This document shows, one piece after another, positions 11,701 to 26,700 of a DNA stretch of 64,000 bases (positions are counted from its first letter, which is position 1; the number at the start of each line of letters is the position of its first letter). The position numbers were made by a program, and so were the translations under genes. The DNA is taken from the NCBI RefSeq assembly GCF_032062135.1, contig NC_092859.1, positions 27,497,520 through 27,561,519 of the forward strand. Direction: 5' to 3'. The notes beneath the pieces were generated by a model. That model was not told the origin of the DNA. It was given only the letters and a program-made list of their open reading frames with translations, and did no database searches. This stretch comes from Pyxicephalus adspersus (Eukaryota; Chordata; Amphibia; Anura; Pyxicephalidae).

Positions 11701-14700
11701 TTTTGGCATCTCATTACAGAATGTTTACATTTAAATAACTGTGTTTTTAAATTAAATATGTAAACTCCTATTAATGTTGTGTTGCATCAATATAACAATC
11801 AACCTACCACTAAATGCTTTGCAATCAGCTAGAAGTATTTTGACATACCATTCACTTGTTATATATTTGATCTATATTACAATTTCACCAATATCATATC
11901 TTTGTTATGGATGTTTGGACATAATTGGAAAATGGTTTTAATTTACAATACAATGGTAACCAACCAACCAAAAAAAAACACCTTGCACAAGTAATTTTGG
12001 ATTGACATTCTGCCCAAATATTGATCAATAAAAAAAAAGGTTTTAGTTTGATTGGATTTTCTTTAAATAGCTTGAAAAATTGCATAGTGGATGGCTAGCT
12101 TTAGTCTTGTGCTATAAATATATTAATAATAATAAGGTACATAGTTGATGCTTTTGTTTTACATACCTCTTACACATGTTGTGAAGGACTCAATCAATGA
12201 TCAATGGACTGCAATGGGAAAAGACATCCAAGATGCGACTGAATCCTTAGAAACAAATAATCTAGGTGTGTGGGTAGCATAATTTTTCAAATTTTTCCGC
12301 CACTGAATTAATGCAAGGCTGACACTTAATGATTGGCTCCAGTGATCTGAGATCCCCAGACACCTCTGCCTACATATTGACCTGTGTAATGGTAAGGTGC
12401 ACTTCCCACGTCCTTTGCCTTGGCTGAGAAGCTCTGTAATTATGCTCTACAGTGAAATCCTGGTTATCCCAAGGACAAAGTTCTCCAGACAAAAGGCAAC
12501 CCAGAAAAGGCTACTTAAAGTAGTTGAAAGCATCCCTTGGGAGGTCAGAGAACAGTTTATCCAACTCTCCTCCTGTGTATTCTATCACTTACTTCCCCCA
12601 TGGCATCCCTGGGTCCTTACAACCTCAATACCTTACAGATACAAGGAAATTAATGCACAGCTGAATAAGGAGAACATATGACAAATCCATGGTGGGAAAT
12701 CTATATAAAAGCCAGGAGCCAAACTCTTTTTTTTTTTTTTTTTTTTAATTGTGTGTGAGCACATAGCAGACGTAGTCATGGTCATGGCAAACACATGGGG
12801 AAGCTCTAGGAATTGTATTAGAACACAAGACAGTGGTTGTCAAGAATAGGTGCATATATCATTTCTGACCCCCACCCTGTATGTATACTTCCCTGCATCC
12901 ACCCCACTTATGCCAACATGACACCATGATTTCTATGTCAACAACTGCATTCCAAAATCTAAGCTCACCTAGCATCAGATACAGAGTAATACTTCCAGGT
13001 AATACAGAAATCACAGTACCAACCTTCCCAATAATGCCTTCATCTGATTTTCCCTCCAGAAGGGCAGAGCTAACCGTGTTCAGGCATCACTAAGGGTCGC
13101 CATATATTTCCTGGATTGAGATGTAGGCTCAAGAACTGTTGGCTGTCAAGTCCTTGGCCTTCACATGTGTCTGACAACGATTAGCACTTGCTGCAGCCTA
13201 TTACCTTGTTGTTTGCTACAAAGTTACAGTGTGACAAACTAATCCCTGGGGAAGAGACTAGGGAAATGTGTCCTTCTGTTTGCAGCAGACTAATGAAGCT
13301 CAAGTATTTTGTGAATATTGTCAATAATTTGTTGATGCAGTTAGTAAAAGGGACGCTAAACTATATAATGTCCTGCAGAGTTCCATGATAAAAATCACAT
13401 ATTGGAATAATAATCTTAGGCGTTCTGGGTGGTCATGTGGAAGTGGAGATTAACAGCTTCTGTAGGTTTATTAAAAATACTTTGCTGACAGCTGAGTTTT
13501 ACATTGTGAACAGATGGATATGGTGACAGGTGCTCATTCATGGTGGCACTTCAAGGCCACCCGCAGCTGACAGTTGCAATATTTTTAGGTTTTGTAGCTG
13601 TGCTATTGATATCAGCACAATAACATTATGTTTATCAATGTATCCGTAGTTTTGCCTTAAAAATTGGGGTTAAGGATCACTTTTGAGAGAACCCATGTAT
13701 TGCTCATGCAAATGTTGTCTTTAGTTATTAGGTTATATTGTGGATTTTGGGTTACTTTGTATTAGGCCCATGAACTCCAAAATACAGTAAGCTCCAACAA
13801 AATCATTATGGTGTATTAAACCATATTACTTTAGGCAGCCTGTTCAAACCAAATGTGCTGTCAGTGGACCTCAGCACGAAAAAGGACCCCCGCCATTACT
13901 TTAAGTGCAAGTTTGTGCTGGCTAGGTGTGAATGCCTCCATTCTTAGCTCTGTGTTAATGTACATTGTCCTTTTATTGTGCGTTACCAGGTTGCAAAATT
14001 ATAAATAGGTTCCAAGAATACTGCTCCATGAAAGCTGTGGTGTCTCAATGCAACCTCCCTCTTTAGCTACAATACATGTTGCTAGGGCTGCAATGGACTC
14101 AATGAGAGGACAGAGTCTCACCTGATCTGGTGACAACTATGGAGTAATGAATTCCAGAATTAACAAAGGCTGCTAGAACAAACAAAGAAGGTAAATTTCC
14201 CCTGTGGGCACACAGACAGCAATAACCCCGTGCCTGATACCAGACATATCAGCAACTATATGGATTCCTTTAGCAGGTCACCCAGCTGCCAAGATAATAT
14301 CAAATGCTCTGAGCAGGCAGGGTGTGTCCCCTAAGTGACTTTAAAAAAAGTTTGTGTTTAACTTAAATATACCTTTAAAGGGCTAAAAGTCAACTAAGTG
14401 TTGCTGAAACCTCCTCAGACTTGTAAAAAGTTCATCCACACCCATTGCTGTGTCTGCGCCCTTCGAATGTATAATCTGGAATGTTTTACAATGCCCGGGG
14501 CCATTAAATCACACCCACAGGGCACTGACGGGTTACAAAATGTGGGTTTGGCCGGAGGGATAAATACAATTTAGCCTTGGCAGGTACAAAAGGTGAATTT
14601 ACCACCGACCCCGCCACGACTGTGAGAATTTCCAGACAAGCTGTAATGTTAGTGTCTCTGTATATAAACCGAGCACTGTTACCCATCACCGTGCCTGACG

Positions 14701-17700
14701 AATAAATAGATGGCAAGGATCTTGGCACCGTACATGACAATTAACATGCTGCGCCCGTGTGAGTAATGTTCAAGCTTTACTCTAAACTCACGTTGAGCAA
14801 ATGGAGAGTAGGTAACGGGAATTCCAAAATAAACACTGAGTGCGCATTACATTATAACTGTTTTCTTGTTATTAAAGCAGACCCATGCTCAGAGGAAAAA
14901 ATGACATATATGATGCAGTCTGTCCATAGTTACTACACAGCATTTCTTTTTTATTGCCCACTAAATAAATAAATAGTAGTACCGGTTGTTTCGATTCGGT
15001 TCTTAATTTTCTGCAGATGGTGACACCATTGTTAGATCTGCAGAGAAATCACTGCATTGTTGTCACCCTGTGTATATGTGCTTTAAAGAGGCAACAAACA
15101 ACAGTTAAAGTCTAACCCCAACCTAAATTTTGTTGACAAAGAAAGTCTAAACTACAAATATACAAGATGGCTGTTGTATGCACCCCTGTAAGTGTTTTAT
15201 AGTTAGTTCAAAAATTGTACTTGTCACTTTTGCTGGACAGCTTGGTTTACAAGTAATGAAACAACATCCATGACCCTGGCTGGTGAAGCAGCAGCTCAGC
15301 TTGGTCAAGAACACACCCCAGGCTGCTAATTGGACAAGAGCGGCACATGGATCATTTATTGCTGAGTTGTCTACTTGTCAGCACATGTGCATGTAGCGGA
15401 GTCTGATTGGCTGCTAGTGATGCCCCTATCTCTCTGAGTGCCGCTGTACAGGGATTACAGAAAGATGATATTAAGATATTTAACTGCAGTAGGTCACGTT
15501 TTTATTTCTGCTTGGAGTCCAGCTTTAGGTCAAAGCAATAAATCTCTCATTGGTATGTGCTTCAAATAATTCCAATGAAAATCTAGCTTCCTGCACTTTG
15601 CTGCACAAGATTTTGAAACATTGTTGCTAATTGTGCCATGTTGGTAGAATATGGAGGAATGTATTGATTTTTATATTATACAAACAAAATTTGATATTAT
15701 TATACAAACATCATACAGGAAAAAAATGACTCCAATGCTGTGATTGCATCCTAGGTAGTCTATATTTTCCTATGGTTTCTGCTTTAAGAAGCTGAGCTCT
15801 CCCTGCGCACGCCCCTCACACTCCTCTAAGTGAAGGAGCTGTGTGCATGGAATGGAAAGTTCAGGAATGAATGTTGGATAGACAGAGGGGACTTCAGCTT
15901 ATTGGCAGAGAGGAGCACACCCCAGCTGCAGATGTAATACACTGTGCGCCTCTATGGCCAATTTCTTGTACAGTGCAGAAGTCACACATACAGTGTGGGG
16001 TATGTAAATAATACATATATATCCTTCCTTCCTGCTGTATCAGGTTGTTCTGCTGCTGCTCACAATGAAACATGGTGAAACAATAGTGAGATCTGTGCAC
16101 TGGTTTGCCTTTACAGAGAGCTCCCACCATATCTGCAGGATTTTTAATTTATTTGATATTATTGAGAATATAACAGTAAAAACTAGAACACCTGAACTCC
16201 AGAACAGAACCTACTGCAGGAGGTGTCTCCATTGTCCTCATGGAGACTGAGAAATCTTGAGGTGGCTCAGCCCAATAAATTTAGACTATATAAATGATAC
16301 AGAACTTGAGGACTTTTGTCGACTTTAGTTCCTTTAGTGCGGCCTGTATGGACTGCTCTGCATATTATGGTCCCCTGCAGAAGCTGCACAATGCAAACTT
16401 CTTGAACAAACGCTGTGTGTTTGCACCATATGACATTTTCATGAATGGGAACTCCTAGGATAAGTTCTGTCCACTAGGCCATTCCCATCCCGTACACATT
16501 ACAGGGAGAATTTCCATGTGCAAGGGATGAAGCCACTAAAGCCAACTGGTTATTAGGCCCAACCGATCACAGCTATAACTAAATCATCACTTTTGGGTGA
16601 CTTGACCATTTACAAAGTTTCTCCTAACAAATCATTTTCAGAGATGAATTATTACGTCTTTTCAATGTCCAGGGAGATTACTCTGTACTTCCAGTTCCTT
16701 TACTTCCAGTCATTTAAACACAACAGAAAATTGATCTTCTCAAATGACTGTAAATACATCTTCTGAAAATCGTCAACAGAATCTCCTCTTGTTCTGGTGC
16801 TGATGTACTAATGAACACAGAACTGCAATATTCTGTATTTCATATCTGCCTGAAGTTCTACGAAAATAATTAAAATTTTGATTAACACCAAGGCTCAAAA
16901 CAAACATATGGTAAGCCTTCCGCTAAGCCTACGTATTTCCATTTCCCACCATGTCATATGCTGTCTGTTGCCTGCTAATATAAAAGAGTGAATGTCTAAT
17001 TCTCACCAATTATCAGGCCAGCTCAAGGGACACTGCGACCCGCAGCTACCCGTCTCTTGGATAAGAATTTGGAAATAAGTGGCAAGATTTCTATTAGAAG
17101 AAAGGAAATGAAGCTTAGGGGCGCCTGTTGGATTTTTCATTTACATTGCTGGTGTGACAGCTGATTATAATACGGATACAGCACATAGTAAGAATATAGA
17201 GTATACACCTAGCACCGTACTAACCCCAGGGGGTGACAGTAATTACAGTTTACAGTGAGCAGTTAAATGTGAGCAATACTATTAAAGAGCTTATCTCATC
17301 TATAAAGTGAAACATTTCATTATCATGGAAATGCATTTGTCAGGAATGTGTAGTCATTACAGTGAAATATCTGCTCTACAAAAAATACCGAAAACATTTT
17401 TATATCAATGAGGACCTCCAGCTGCTTGAAGAGGCAATCAGCAGACAGCAAACAATTAACCATGCCAATAAAAGTATATATATTGCTATAGGTTCGGCGT
17501 CAGCAAGGAGAGGATTCAAGAATGTCTCGAGACCTCACTTCAGTCACGCGTCAAGGAGTCTGTCGTTTACTATTTCTGGAAAGAATGCGATGATTTAAAA
17601 GGAATTTGCCTTTTTGTTATATATTGCAGATTACTGCTTCCTAGATGTGCTAGCTGCATTCACTTTTTTCAGGCTTTCTTCACACTTCCTGTCCTAGGTG

Positions 17701-20700
17701 ACCATGCTGTTTCATTCGGTATTTAATAAGGGATCAAAGTTGTCACTTTAGAATAAGATGTTACAGGAACCCCCTCTTGTTATCACTTTAACATAAAGGA
17801 AAGTGTTCTGTAGTTTACAGGAGATAGCTAGGAAGGCTGATTAAGGCTAAGAACTGACCACTCTTAAACTGCTTTTTATTTGTTTCCAATATAATGAAAA
17901 GGCTCTGTGGTTCTTTTTAGGGAGTCAGCTGCTACAAAAAAAAAAGTTTGTGTGATCAAGCCTTTAGGACTTTAGTTCAGTGCACAGAAAGTCTCAAGAA
18001 TTTTTAGCATCTGGATCAATTTTTATTTTTCTAACCTTCAGAGGTGAACTCCAGGTAGAAATACGAGAACAAATCAATACAGAGCTCAGACTGAGAGAGA
18101 ATCACTGCACATCATTTTATTGGTGGGAACTTGCAACGTGGAGAGTCTCCTTGCCTTCTTCTGCTCTGTTTATGTAAGGATCTTGCCAGGCTGGGATGGC
18201 AAAGCCTGGCACCAGCTACAGGTTTTTTGTTTTTTTTCTGCAGTTCCCGCAGGTTCTGTAACAAAACCTGTTAACGCACAGACCCACAGAACAAAAACCC
18301 CTGTTTTGTTTCAGCTGTTGCCATCCCAACAAGCATCATAAAAGAACTTCCAGCACAGCAGACAATACATCTAAAAGTTCTTTAGTCTTTTCTAAATGTG
18401 AATGTGTGGGACAAACTCTTAAAAAAAACTCTTACAAACTCTTAGTAAAAAAGAACAGACAGTCCGCAGTGTACTGTATACGATGATTGGTCTACACGGC
18501 CAACACTGAAGCATTCCCTTTAGACCCCCCTCCTTAGCACGTGAGCTTACAGTCTAATATGCTTCCACAATAACACACACACAAGAATGCAATGGAGGCT
18601 GATTTACCCAGTCATTTGATTTCAGGATGTTAGGATGTACCAGAGAATCAGAGAAAACACTCACAAACTCCTTGTACATAATTGCTCTGATAGGATTTGG
18701 TTCTGGTTGCTGTAAAGCCAAAGTGCCAACCATCCTAGGGTTCCTCCAGAGGTTGCTGGGGGCTCCCTTAGTAATTCGTCATTATGGATTGATCTCCTGC
18801 TTAATGGTGTCTGCATAGTTCTGCCAATAATGACACCCACTGACATCAATGATCATATTAGCTGTCTATACCATGACCATTTGTCTCCCTGACCACCATT
18901 GCAATGGGCATTCTTTCTACAGGGAGCAGTTTTCTTACTAACCACCAGTGTGGTTCCACCATGGCTTTAGATATATTCATTTTTAGCAGGGGTTCCCTAA
19001 ACTTGAACATTATTTTAAGGATTGACAAAAAGGTTAGGAAAGCATTTACTACATACTCTTCCTTGTAAAGAAATGAAAATCATTCAATCCTCTAGCCCTA
19101 GGACACACTAATGGCTCAGGGCCCATGCTTCAGAGACACACGGAAAATGACACATATATATCACTCTTCACACTCACGTGCCTTCCTAGATGGGGGAACT
19201 TCTAGCTAGAACTGCCAGGAATGCATTTACAACCTTCCAGCGACAAACTAATCAAGGAGGCACTAAAAACTCCACTTAGAAACATGATGAACAGTTTCCA
19301 GAAAATGCCAATTTGCCATTCCATAGTTAATTTCATGTCTGTTTCATCTATGTGTCTTGTCCTGGCAGGTCTCCAGCTCCCCACTATTGATTTAGAAGAC
19401 AGGGCCAAATTGCTGACCAAGGCAAGTAGATGTAACCCTGGCTGAAAGACGTTTATTTTGCTTCTGTGATTTAGGGTTTTTGGGGTTACATTTACTTTTC
19501 GACTTGAAGCTACTGAATTTTTGAAGCTATTTGTTTTTTGTTTGCTTTGTTGGTTGTTTAGTCCTATATTGTAATATATCCATTCTTGTTTCAACAGTTT
19601 GCTGAAGGCCATTTTCTATTCTAATATGACCATGTTCCCTGTGCACAAAGTTAGCTCTGTAAAGACATGGTTTGGTTTGACCTGTCGTTATGGAGAATCC
19701 TGAATGACCAGAATAAGCCCTGGCCTCATCCCTACCTTTACCTTAAGTACCTGACCTCACCAATGCTGGCTAATGAGCACATATTTCCACAGACAGATTC
19801 CTAAGTCTAGTGGAAAGTCTTTCTGGAGGAATGAAAGGCAGTTACAGGTCTAAAGGGTGGGTGACTCCATCATGGTTTTGTCCAGCAATCTGTGATAGTA
19901 GTCAGGTATTAACAAGAATTGCAACACACGTGAAAGATTTATTGCAAGCCATTGCAGTTTCATCTGATCTCAAAGAGCTGCAATTAGGATTTCTTGGAAA
20001 GCATTATGACCTCACAGGGCTGGTTCAGAGAATTTTATCAGACATATCCAATGTTTTTTACATTACATATCTGATTCCAAGTGACTGCACACCCTATGTA
20101 ACCTAATTCCTGAGCAATATGAGCATTTATACCCCATGTGAAGCCAAGATGAGCAAATCCTTTCATTCTGCTTTATGTCTGAACAAACTAATTGGGGAGA
20201 AAGTCTTCTGGTCTCCATGGCTTTTTCCTCCCTTTCTGGATTTACAAAGAAGCTAATTAGTTCAATACCTGATGCCTTTGAGAACTATATCTGAGGCTTT
20301 TCTTATTGGATATTTATATTTTTGTTTGGTGCTAGAGATTTAAAACGCCCCTTATGTTTGTCGGTGAGATCCCTGCACTTGAATTCCTGTGTCTGCTTAC
20401 ATGCTGTGGTCATTACATGGAGATCCCACCATCTCTGCTGGATTTCAGTGTCTATATAATAATAATGCGATAGGAAATGTAGAAGGAGCCTATTGTAGAG
20501 GAACACCCTAAGCAGGAACAGAGCCAGGAGATAATGAACCCTTTCTAATATAGGACAATATTTTATCCTTCCGACAAAGCAATCCCATGATTAGCCATGA
20601 AATTCTCGTGAATAGAAGAGGCAGCTGCACCCTGTTTACGCTGAATCTGCCGAAGACACTTCAGTGACAAATAATGACAAGGTGAGGACAATTGCATATT

Positions 20701-23700
20701 GTTCAGCATTCTGTTTCCCGACAGATGAATACATCTAACAATAAGGCAGACTTGGGAGTGATGAATCCCTTCATTTGTCCAGTTACACATGAAATGTAGA
20801 AGAAGAATTAAGGGGGATCCAGAAGAATTGTTTTCATAAACCTCCTTGAGTATTTAAGAAGCACATCCTACAAACTGATATTACAATTAACAAACATCTA
20901 TTTTTGGATAAGCTGCATGCAAGATAGTTTTCACCAGAACGGGTACCACTAATGGGTTACCTTTCTTTTGGATTTTTCACTTATTTTTGTGTCCTGGTGA
21001 TCACCAGATTGTGATAGTGATGACCAGAACACATATTAATGATAAATCTCTTTAGTGGAGACACAGACTGTAAGACTTTGCACCCCTTTTGTTTTGATGC
21101 ACCAGGAATGTATTCAGCTGAAAGTTCAGTTGGACTTTAATTCTACCTGTCGTGTCATGTACATTGCTGAGGAACAGACTGTTTAAGTTAACTTTGTTAG
21201 GTAATTAAATACCAGACCTAAGGCTTGCTTGCAGGGACACATGAAGTATGTACAGTATTCGGAACTTACAAGGATGAGGTCATGCTACAACGAGCTTTGA
21301 TGAAAGGCACAGAGGTTGTGATCTGTTAGTATTGTGTACATATATATGACCCCAGGAAGGGCTTGAAAGGCAGGAGAGCATTTGTTCACTTCATCCAGCA
21401 AACTAATTTATTTTTCTTTTGTATAAAAAGAGGTGGGTGTCACACCCTTGACTCAGTCGCAGTCCTTTGCGGGCTTCATTAATCATTCTGGGCTATAGAA
21501 GAGTACACATCTTTGTCCTGATACAGGGGGTCCACCCAGCTCCCGAGACAAAGAGAAAGTTTTTATCAGGCATAGTGGTAATTCCAGCCAAAAGCATGAT
21601 GTTTAATGCTGTGACATGTAACTTTTTCTGCTAACTTTTCTGTAATTTTCTATTTATTAAAGTAGATGTAAATATATAATGACATTAGCTTTACTAATGT
21701 ACTGTGTATTAAAGCAAAGGCATTCTAATTAATCAAAGTAGTTTTAAGTCCTAAAAAAAATAACATTAGGACGCTGAAGCATATTTCTTGATGGTGAGAC
21801 CATGAGTATTGTGTTTTACAGCAGCCCCTTGTAGTCAATAATGGAAGCCACCACTATATGATAAGGTGACAACGTATTGAGTCAGCATTACATGTGTTAC
21901 CTAAACTACATACACATATCAGATAATAGTCTGCCCTCGTCTGAAAAAACCTGACATATGTACAGTGGTCCCCCGATGTTGTTCATCAGTCTGCTACAAC
22001 GAAATGACCACTGTTCACTCCTATAGAGAAGAGCACAACAGGGTGCCACTTGTTTGACCTCCCCTTTCCATAGAATAGAACAGCTATATTAGCTATGTGT
22101 TCATCTGTCACTGGAAATGCTTGTTTCCTCTGACGTCCATCAGACAGTTGTACAATGCTTTAGGGTGGTCTGCATACATGCATTCAATGCCCACTGCTCT
22201 AAATTATTACAGACCTACCAAGGCCTTTAATATTCTACATTATTATTTTAAATCCACTGTAAGCTACTCATTTTTGACAGATGAACGTTGTGATTTTATG
22301 TCTATGTGTTGGCTACTTCTAGTTCCAGGGCTGGAGATACAACCCTAAGTTTTCTGAATTTCTCTCCTACAACTTATACCTCACCTCGGGGGAGAGCTAT
22401 GGGGTAGCTATAAGAGACACCTGCCTTGGCAAGAGTAGGGTGTGCAGGACCTGCAACCAATGCTGTGAAGTAGTTTATCTCAAATAAATGGAAGGGGGTA
22501 GGGTGGTACACTTTGGTCTTTTTGTTCTGAAAGTGTGAAAGAACATTGTCCTAGGACTACGTTAAGGGGTACCTTTTAGAGTCATAATGTAAAGTATTTA
22601 TAAGGTTTTCACTGTGAGCAGCCTGAGCACTGCTTACTGTTTCCTATACCTGCATGGATGATATTGTGTCCACAGGTCCCCTGCCCCAGAAAGCGTGCCT
22701 GCCTTTTAAGCTAACAATGAATAAAATGTCTGTTTCGATCCAGGAATGTGTGGTGCCTTAACGTCTTACTGAGGAATGTGGAATACCAGCACTGTGACTT
22801 AGATCGGAATCTACTTAGACAAACTTGGAATTTTGTCCCCAGGGGAGCCTTAAAGAGGCTTGTCACTGGAAGCTGTGAGCTTATCCTTGTTCTAAGGGTC
22901 ATTCCAAGCCCTCCTGCATACAAACAGCACCCCTCTCTTACTGCCTGCTCAAGTTCAAGTGTAATTGATTAACCCAAAATGGGAAATGGGGCATGAAAGA
23001 GGAATGCAAAGTATTTCACAGCCATTTATAGTAGTAGGTTAAAGGAGAACTCCAAGAAGTGAGAATATGAATCACTGTAGGAAATAAGTGTAAATGTGGT
23101 AATTATGCCTAATAACCTCTGTGGCATCCAAAGCTCTGAAACCATTATGGTCAGTACAGCTGTAATGTTCCAATTTCAGTCCTTTTCCATGACTTGAAAT
23201 TAAAGTAGAGCTAGCATCAGATGTATTTCTTAAATCAAGAGCTAAGTGTATTTGGCTCTCAGAAATCACAATCATCCTAATGACAATGCTTTCATTTGAT
23301 TGAAGTAAATCTAAACCAAAAACATGAACCTCTTTCAGCTTCCTATTACCCTCTAGTGACACTCGCCGTCTATTTTTGTACAGGTGACTATTGTTACTGA
23401 TAGAAAGTGATGGCAAATTCAAAATGTAACATATGTTTACCAGAAAAGGAGGTGAGAGGAAATCTTCCTATGGTCACACCTGTTCTGCTAATATTTAAAG
23501 GAAGATCACTGCTAAGTTCTTGCTTTGTCTTTGTAAATCTTCCAAAAGGGACCAAACAGAAAAAAAACCCTGTTACAGGTTCTGCTCCTTTATTGTGACC
23601 CTTATCATAAATAAAAAAGGGTTTGGCAAGAATTCACAGTATTAGACGCACACCAATGGAAATGATATAAAAAAAGTCTGAACACAAAAGTGAACTGAGT

Positions 23701-26700
23701 GACAGTTTAATATTTGACTACAGTTACATATCGCTGATTCAGGCATGTAACTGTCACCGCATGGGGGTCTGCATTGTGCAGCAAGGACGCAACAGCACTA
23801 TTGCTGGAACCTTCTGCAAAAAATGTGCTCTGGGTCCCCCACCGATTTCTTGGCATTGATTGCACTGGTTAGCTGCTTAGTGATCATTCTATACCTTTCT
23901 ACTTGCCTGCTTTCACTCATCACATCAGAATCCCCATACACACAGCTTTGACAGACATACTTAGACACTAACAGCACTCCAGGAAGTAAATACTGGCTTT
24001 GATGTACACAATAGCTGTCACTCTGTTCATCCATTCATATCAATCACTGGCATTGTAGCAGTGTAGGGGTCACAGTAATACTTCCCTATATATCCCTGGA
24101 GCTATTCTTTACAAATGACCTCTAACATGTATGTAGTGCACCTGTGTGTAGCGGTATCTCCTTACTCTGACTAGTATTATGTCCCATACCAGCAGCAAAC
24201 AAGACTGGGACACGTAACACACTTCAACAACATCTGCATCTATAATGTAAAAATACTCATTTTACATATTTTTTTAATACACCATACTGATTTTGAATTG
24301 GGTGCTGCAGCAACCAGAGAAAAGTATTATAGCCAACAAATTAGAGAATATGTTGCCAACACACCTTAGGGCAATGTGAAATGAGTAAACCTGGTATTGG
24401 CAACAACTCACTAGTTACATACCGGTAGTTACATTGTTGGTCAGGTTGAAAAAAGACACAAGTCCATCAAGTTCAATCACAAGGGAATTAAACTTACCAG
24501 AAATCCTTCATAATATAGATAGAAACCTATACACACAAGGCAAAAAACCGTATACAGCAGAATTCAATTTACTCCAACTGGGGAAAAAAATTCTATCCTT
24601 ATTCCCTATGAATACTTCCAAGGAGATGCTTACATCCTACCCGGGCCAGCAGGATATTGATCTCTCATTGCCCCCCACTAGCCAGTGAGTATCTGCAGAA
24701 TTCAGAGAATTTTCTTTTGACATCAGTCAAACTACACATAAGGCCCATGCCACACTAGTAATCCGGATCTTTTTTTTTTATAGAAGCAAAGTGGAAGTTA
24801 CAAAGAAATTTTAAATTTCTGCAGAGTTTCTGTATTGTATATGACAACCTCTCCCAGAATACTAAAATACATTTAAAAGTTTTACTGGATCCTTTATTGC
24901 AGCCTAAATTTTATATAGAGCAAAGTTTCAACACTCCACAAACTTTGATTAAAAACGTTTTTTCAAGTGCTGATGATTAAGCTAGGAGAGCACTGCCTAA
25001 TTATGAGGTTGCTGAGGTTTCCCCAGGGCCATTATACAATACTATGAATGGGAATATTTAAACCAGAATAATATTTATTATATAAAGTTTCCTGCTGCTT
25101 TTATTGTCTATTTTTGTGCAGCGTGTCTAATTTCTATACCATCTGTAGGGGCCTCCTAGTTCTTCCTTTTCAGCTGTGAAGGGTGTGATGCAGATTGTAT
25201 CCAGAGGAAGACATATATCAGCACTTGGAAACTATGGTCTACGTAGAGGAAACAGGCGGCCATCATAGTTCATGGGCTGGGGAGGAATCCCATATTTATA
25301 CGTACAGATGTGCTTCTAAATAAAGTCTAAATTGCAATACTTTATACCCTTCACCCATAACAGGTGTGTAGCCGTGTCCTTCCTAAGCTGCATCCTTTAC
25401 GGTCTGTTTTGAGGCAAGGGACAAAGGCAATTCCAGGCAACAAATGGGGATAAACTAATTGAACTTTTAGTACTATGCAGAAAATAGATTACAGTAAACC
25501 ACTGATTGTATGTTAAAGCAAATGTTCAAAATAACAAGATGGAAAATTGATAGTCCATTTAAAGTGGAAAATAACAAAACCAGGCTTTCACTCTATATTT
25601 ACCCTAAACAAAGAGATTTTCTGCTGCTTGATGTTTTAGTCTGATGATCAACTTCACTGGCCCATTTACTTGCCTACCTTGTCCTCTTCTTCCCTTATAT
25701 TCCAGCTTTGCTGTATAGGGCCTTAAAGGCGCTACTGGGAGGTCAAATTCAGGTGCTTCTACGTCTTACATTTTAAAAAAATAATTATTCATTGATGTCT
25801 TTTATATCTGCCAAAGGTTTAACTATTTACTTCTTTTTTGAGTTGCCCTTTGTGCTCTGAAATCTCACATAATGCAGTGTGGCCCCACGGTTTGGTAGAA
25901 CAGATGTTTCTGTTATCTTTACCAGATGCAGTGGGATTTGGCATTGAAACATTTGCAATGATCTTTATTGATCTTTGAGACATCCGACCCTTGATCGGTG
26001 ACTGACAATGGAATCAATGTCCTTATGTCCTCTGACAAAGGGATAAAAATAAGCTTGGGTTATCCCTACCTCCTAATGGTGGGAATGGACCAGTAGACAA
26101 TGGCAGATTCACAAGATGAAAAGAGCCATCTACTGACAGGATAGCTGTTAGCTAATAGGATAGAATTTACTGAAGACAATAGAAGAAGGCCAGATCGGTC
26201 TGGTTTATTATATAAGCACACACTGTGAGGACCTCACACAGATGTTGCTGCCACCAGGTACGCAATGAAGATCTCAAGAAGTTCTTGGGTGTTGGGTAAA
26301 GTTCTCATGGCTAACATCTCAGGTTTCTCCTTTCTATCTACAAAGAAGAACAATGGATCTCTAAGACAGGGTGGATCAGTGCAACATTGGAGAAAAAAGA
26401 CTCCAAAGTAGTAACTGAGAAAAGGTCAGCATGTTGACCTTTTTCCAGATACATTATTCACTTGGTATTGGAAGGATCATCCTCCCTTTAAAAACCATTG
26501 TCCTCTGCCTAGAGTCTCCCATCTGATTCTAATACCAATATTTTCTCTTTTTATGTAACGGTAGAGAAATTGTATTGACCAAACCTTAAACAAGATTAAC
26601 AGGCCATGATAAAGACATATTGAGGATTATTAATATGGAGATTTTTGCACTGTTTATTTTTTTGGCATTGTGAATTTTCAATGTGATCCAACCAACTCTA

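Noticed and set aside
19202..19612. 136-codon open frame on the - strand
   Set aside because: No recognisable domain, lies in TIMP3 intron 1, overlaps an equally featureless frame on the + strand, and no matching splice sites were seen.
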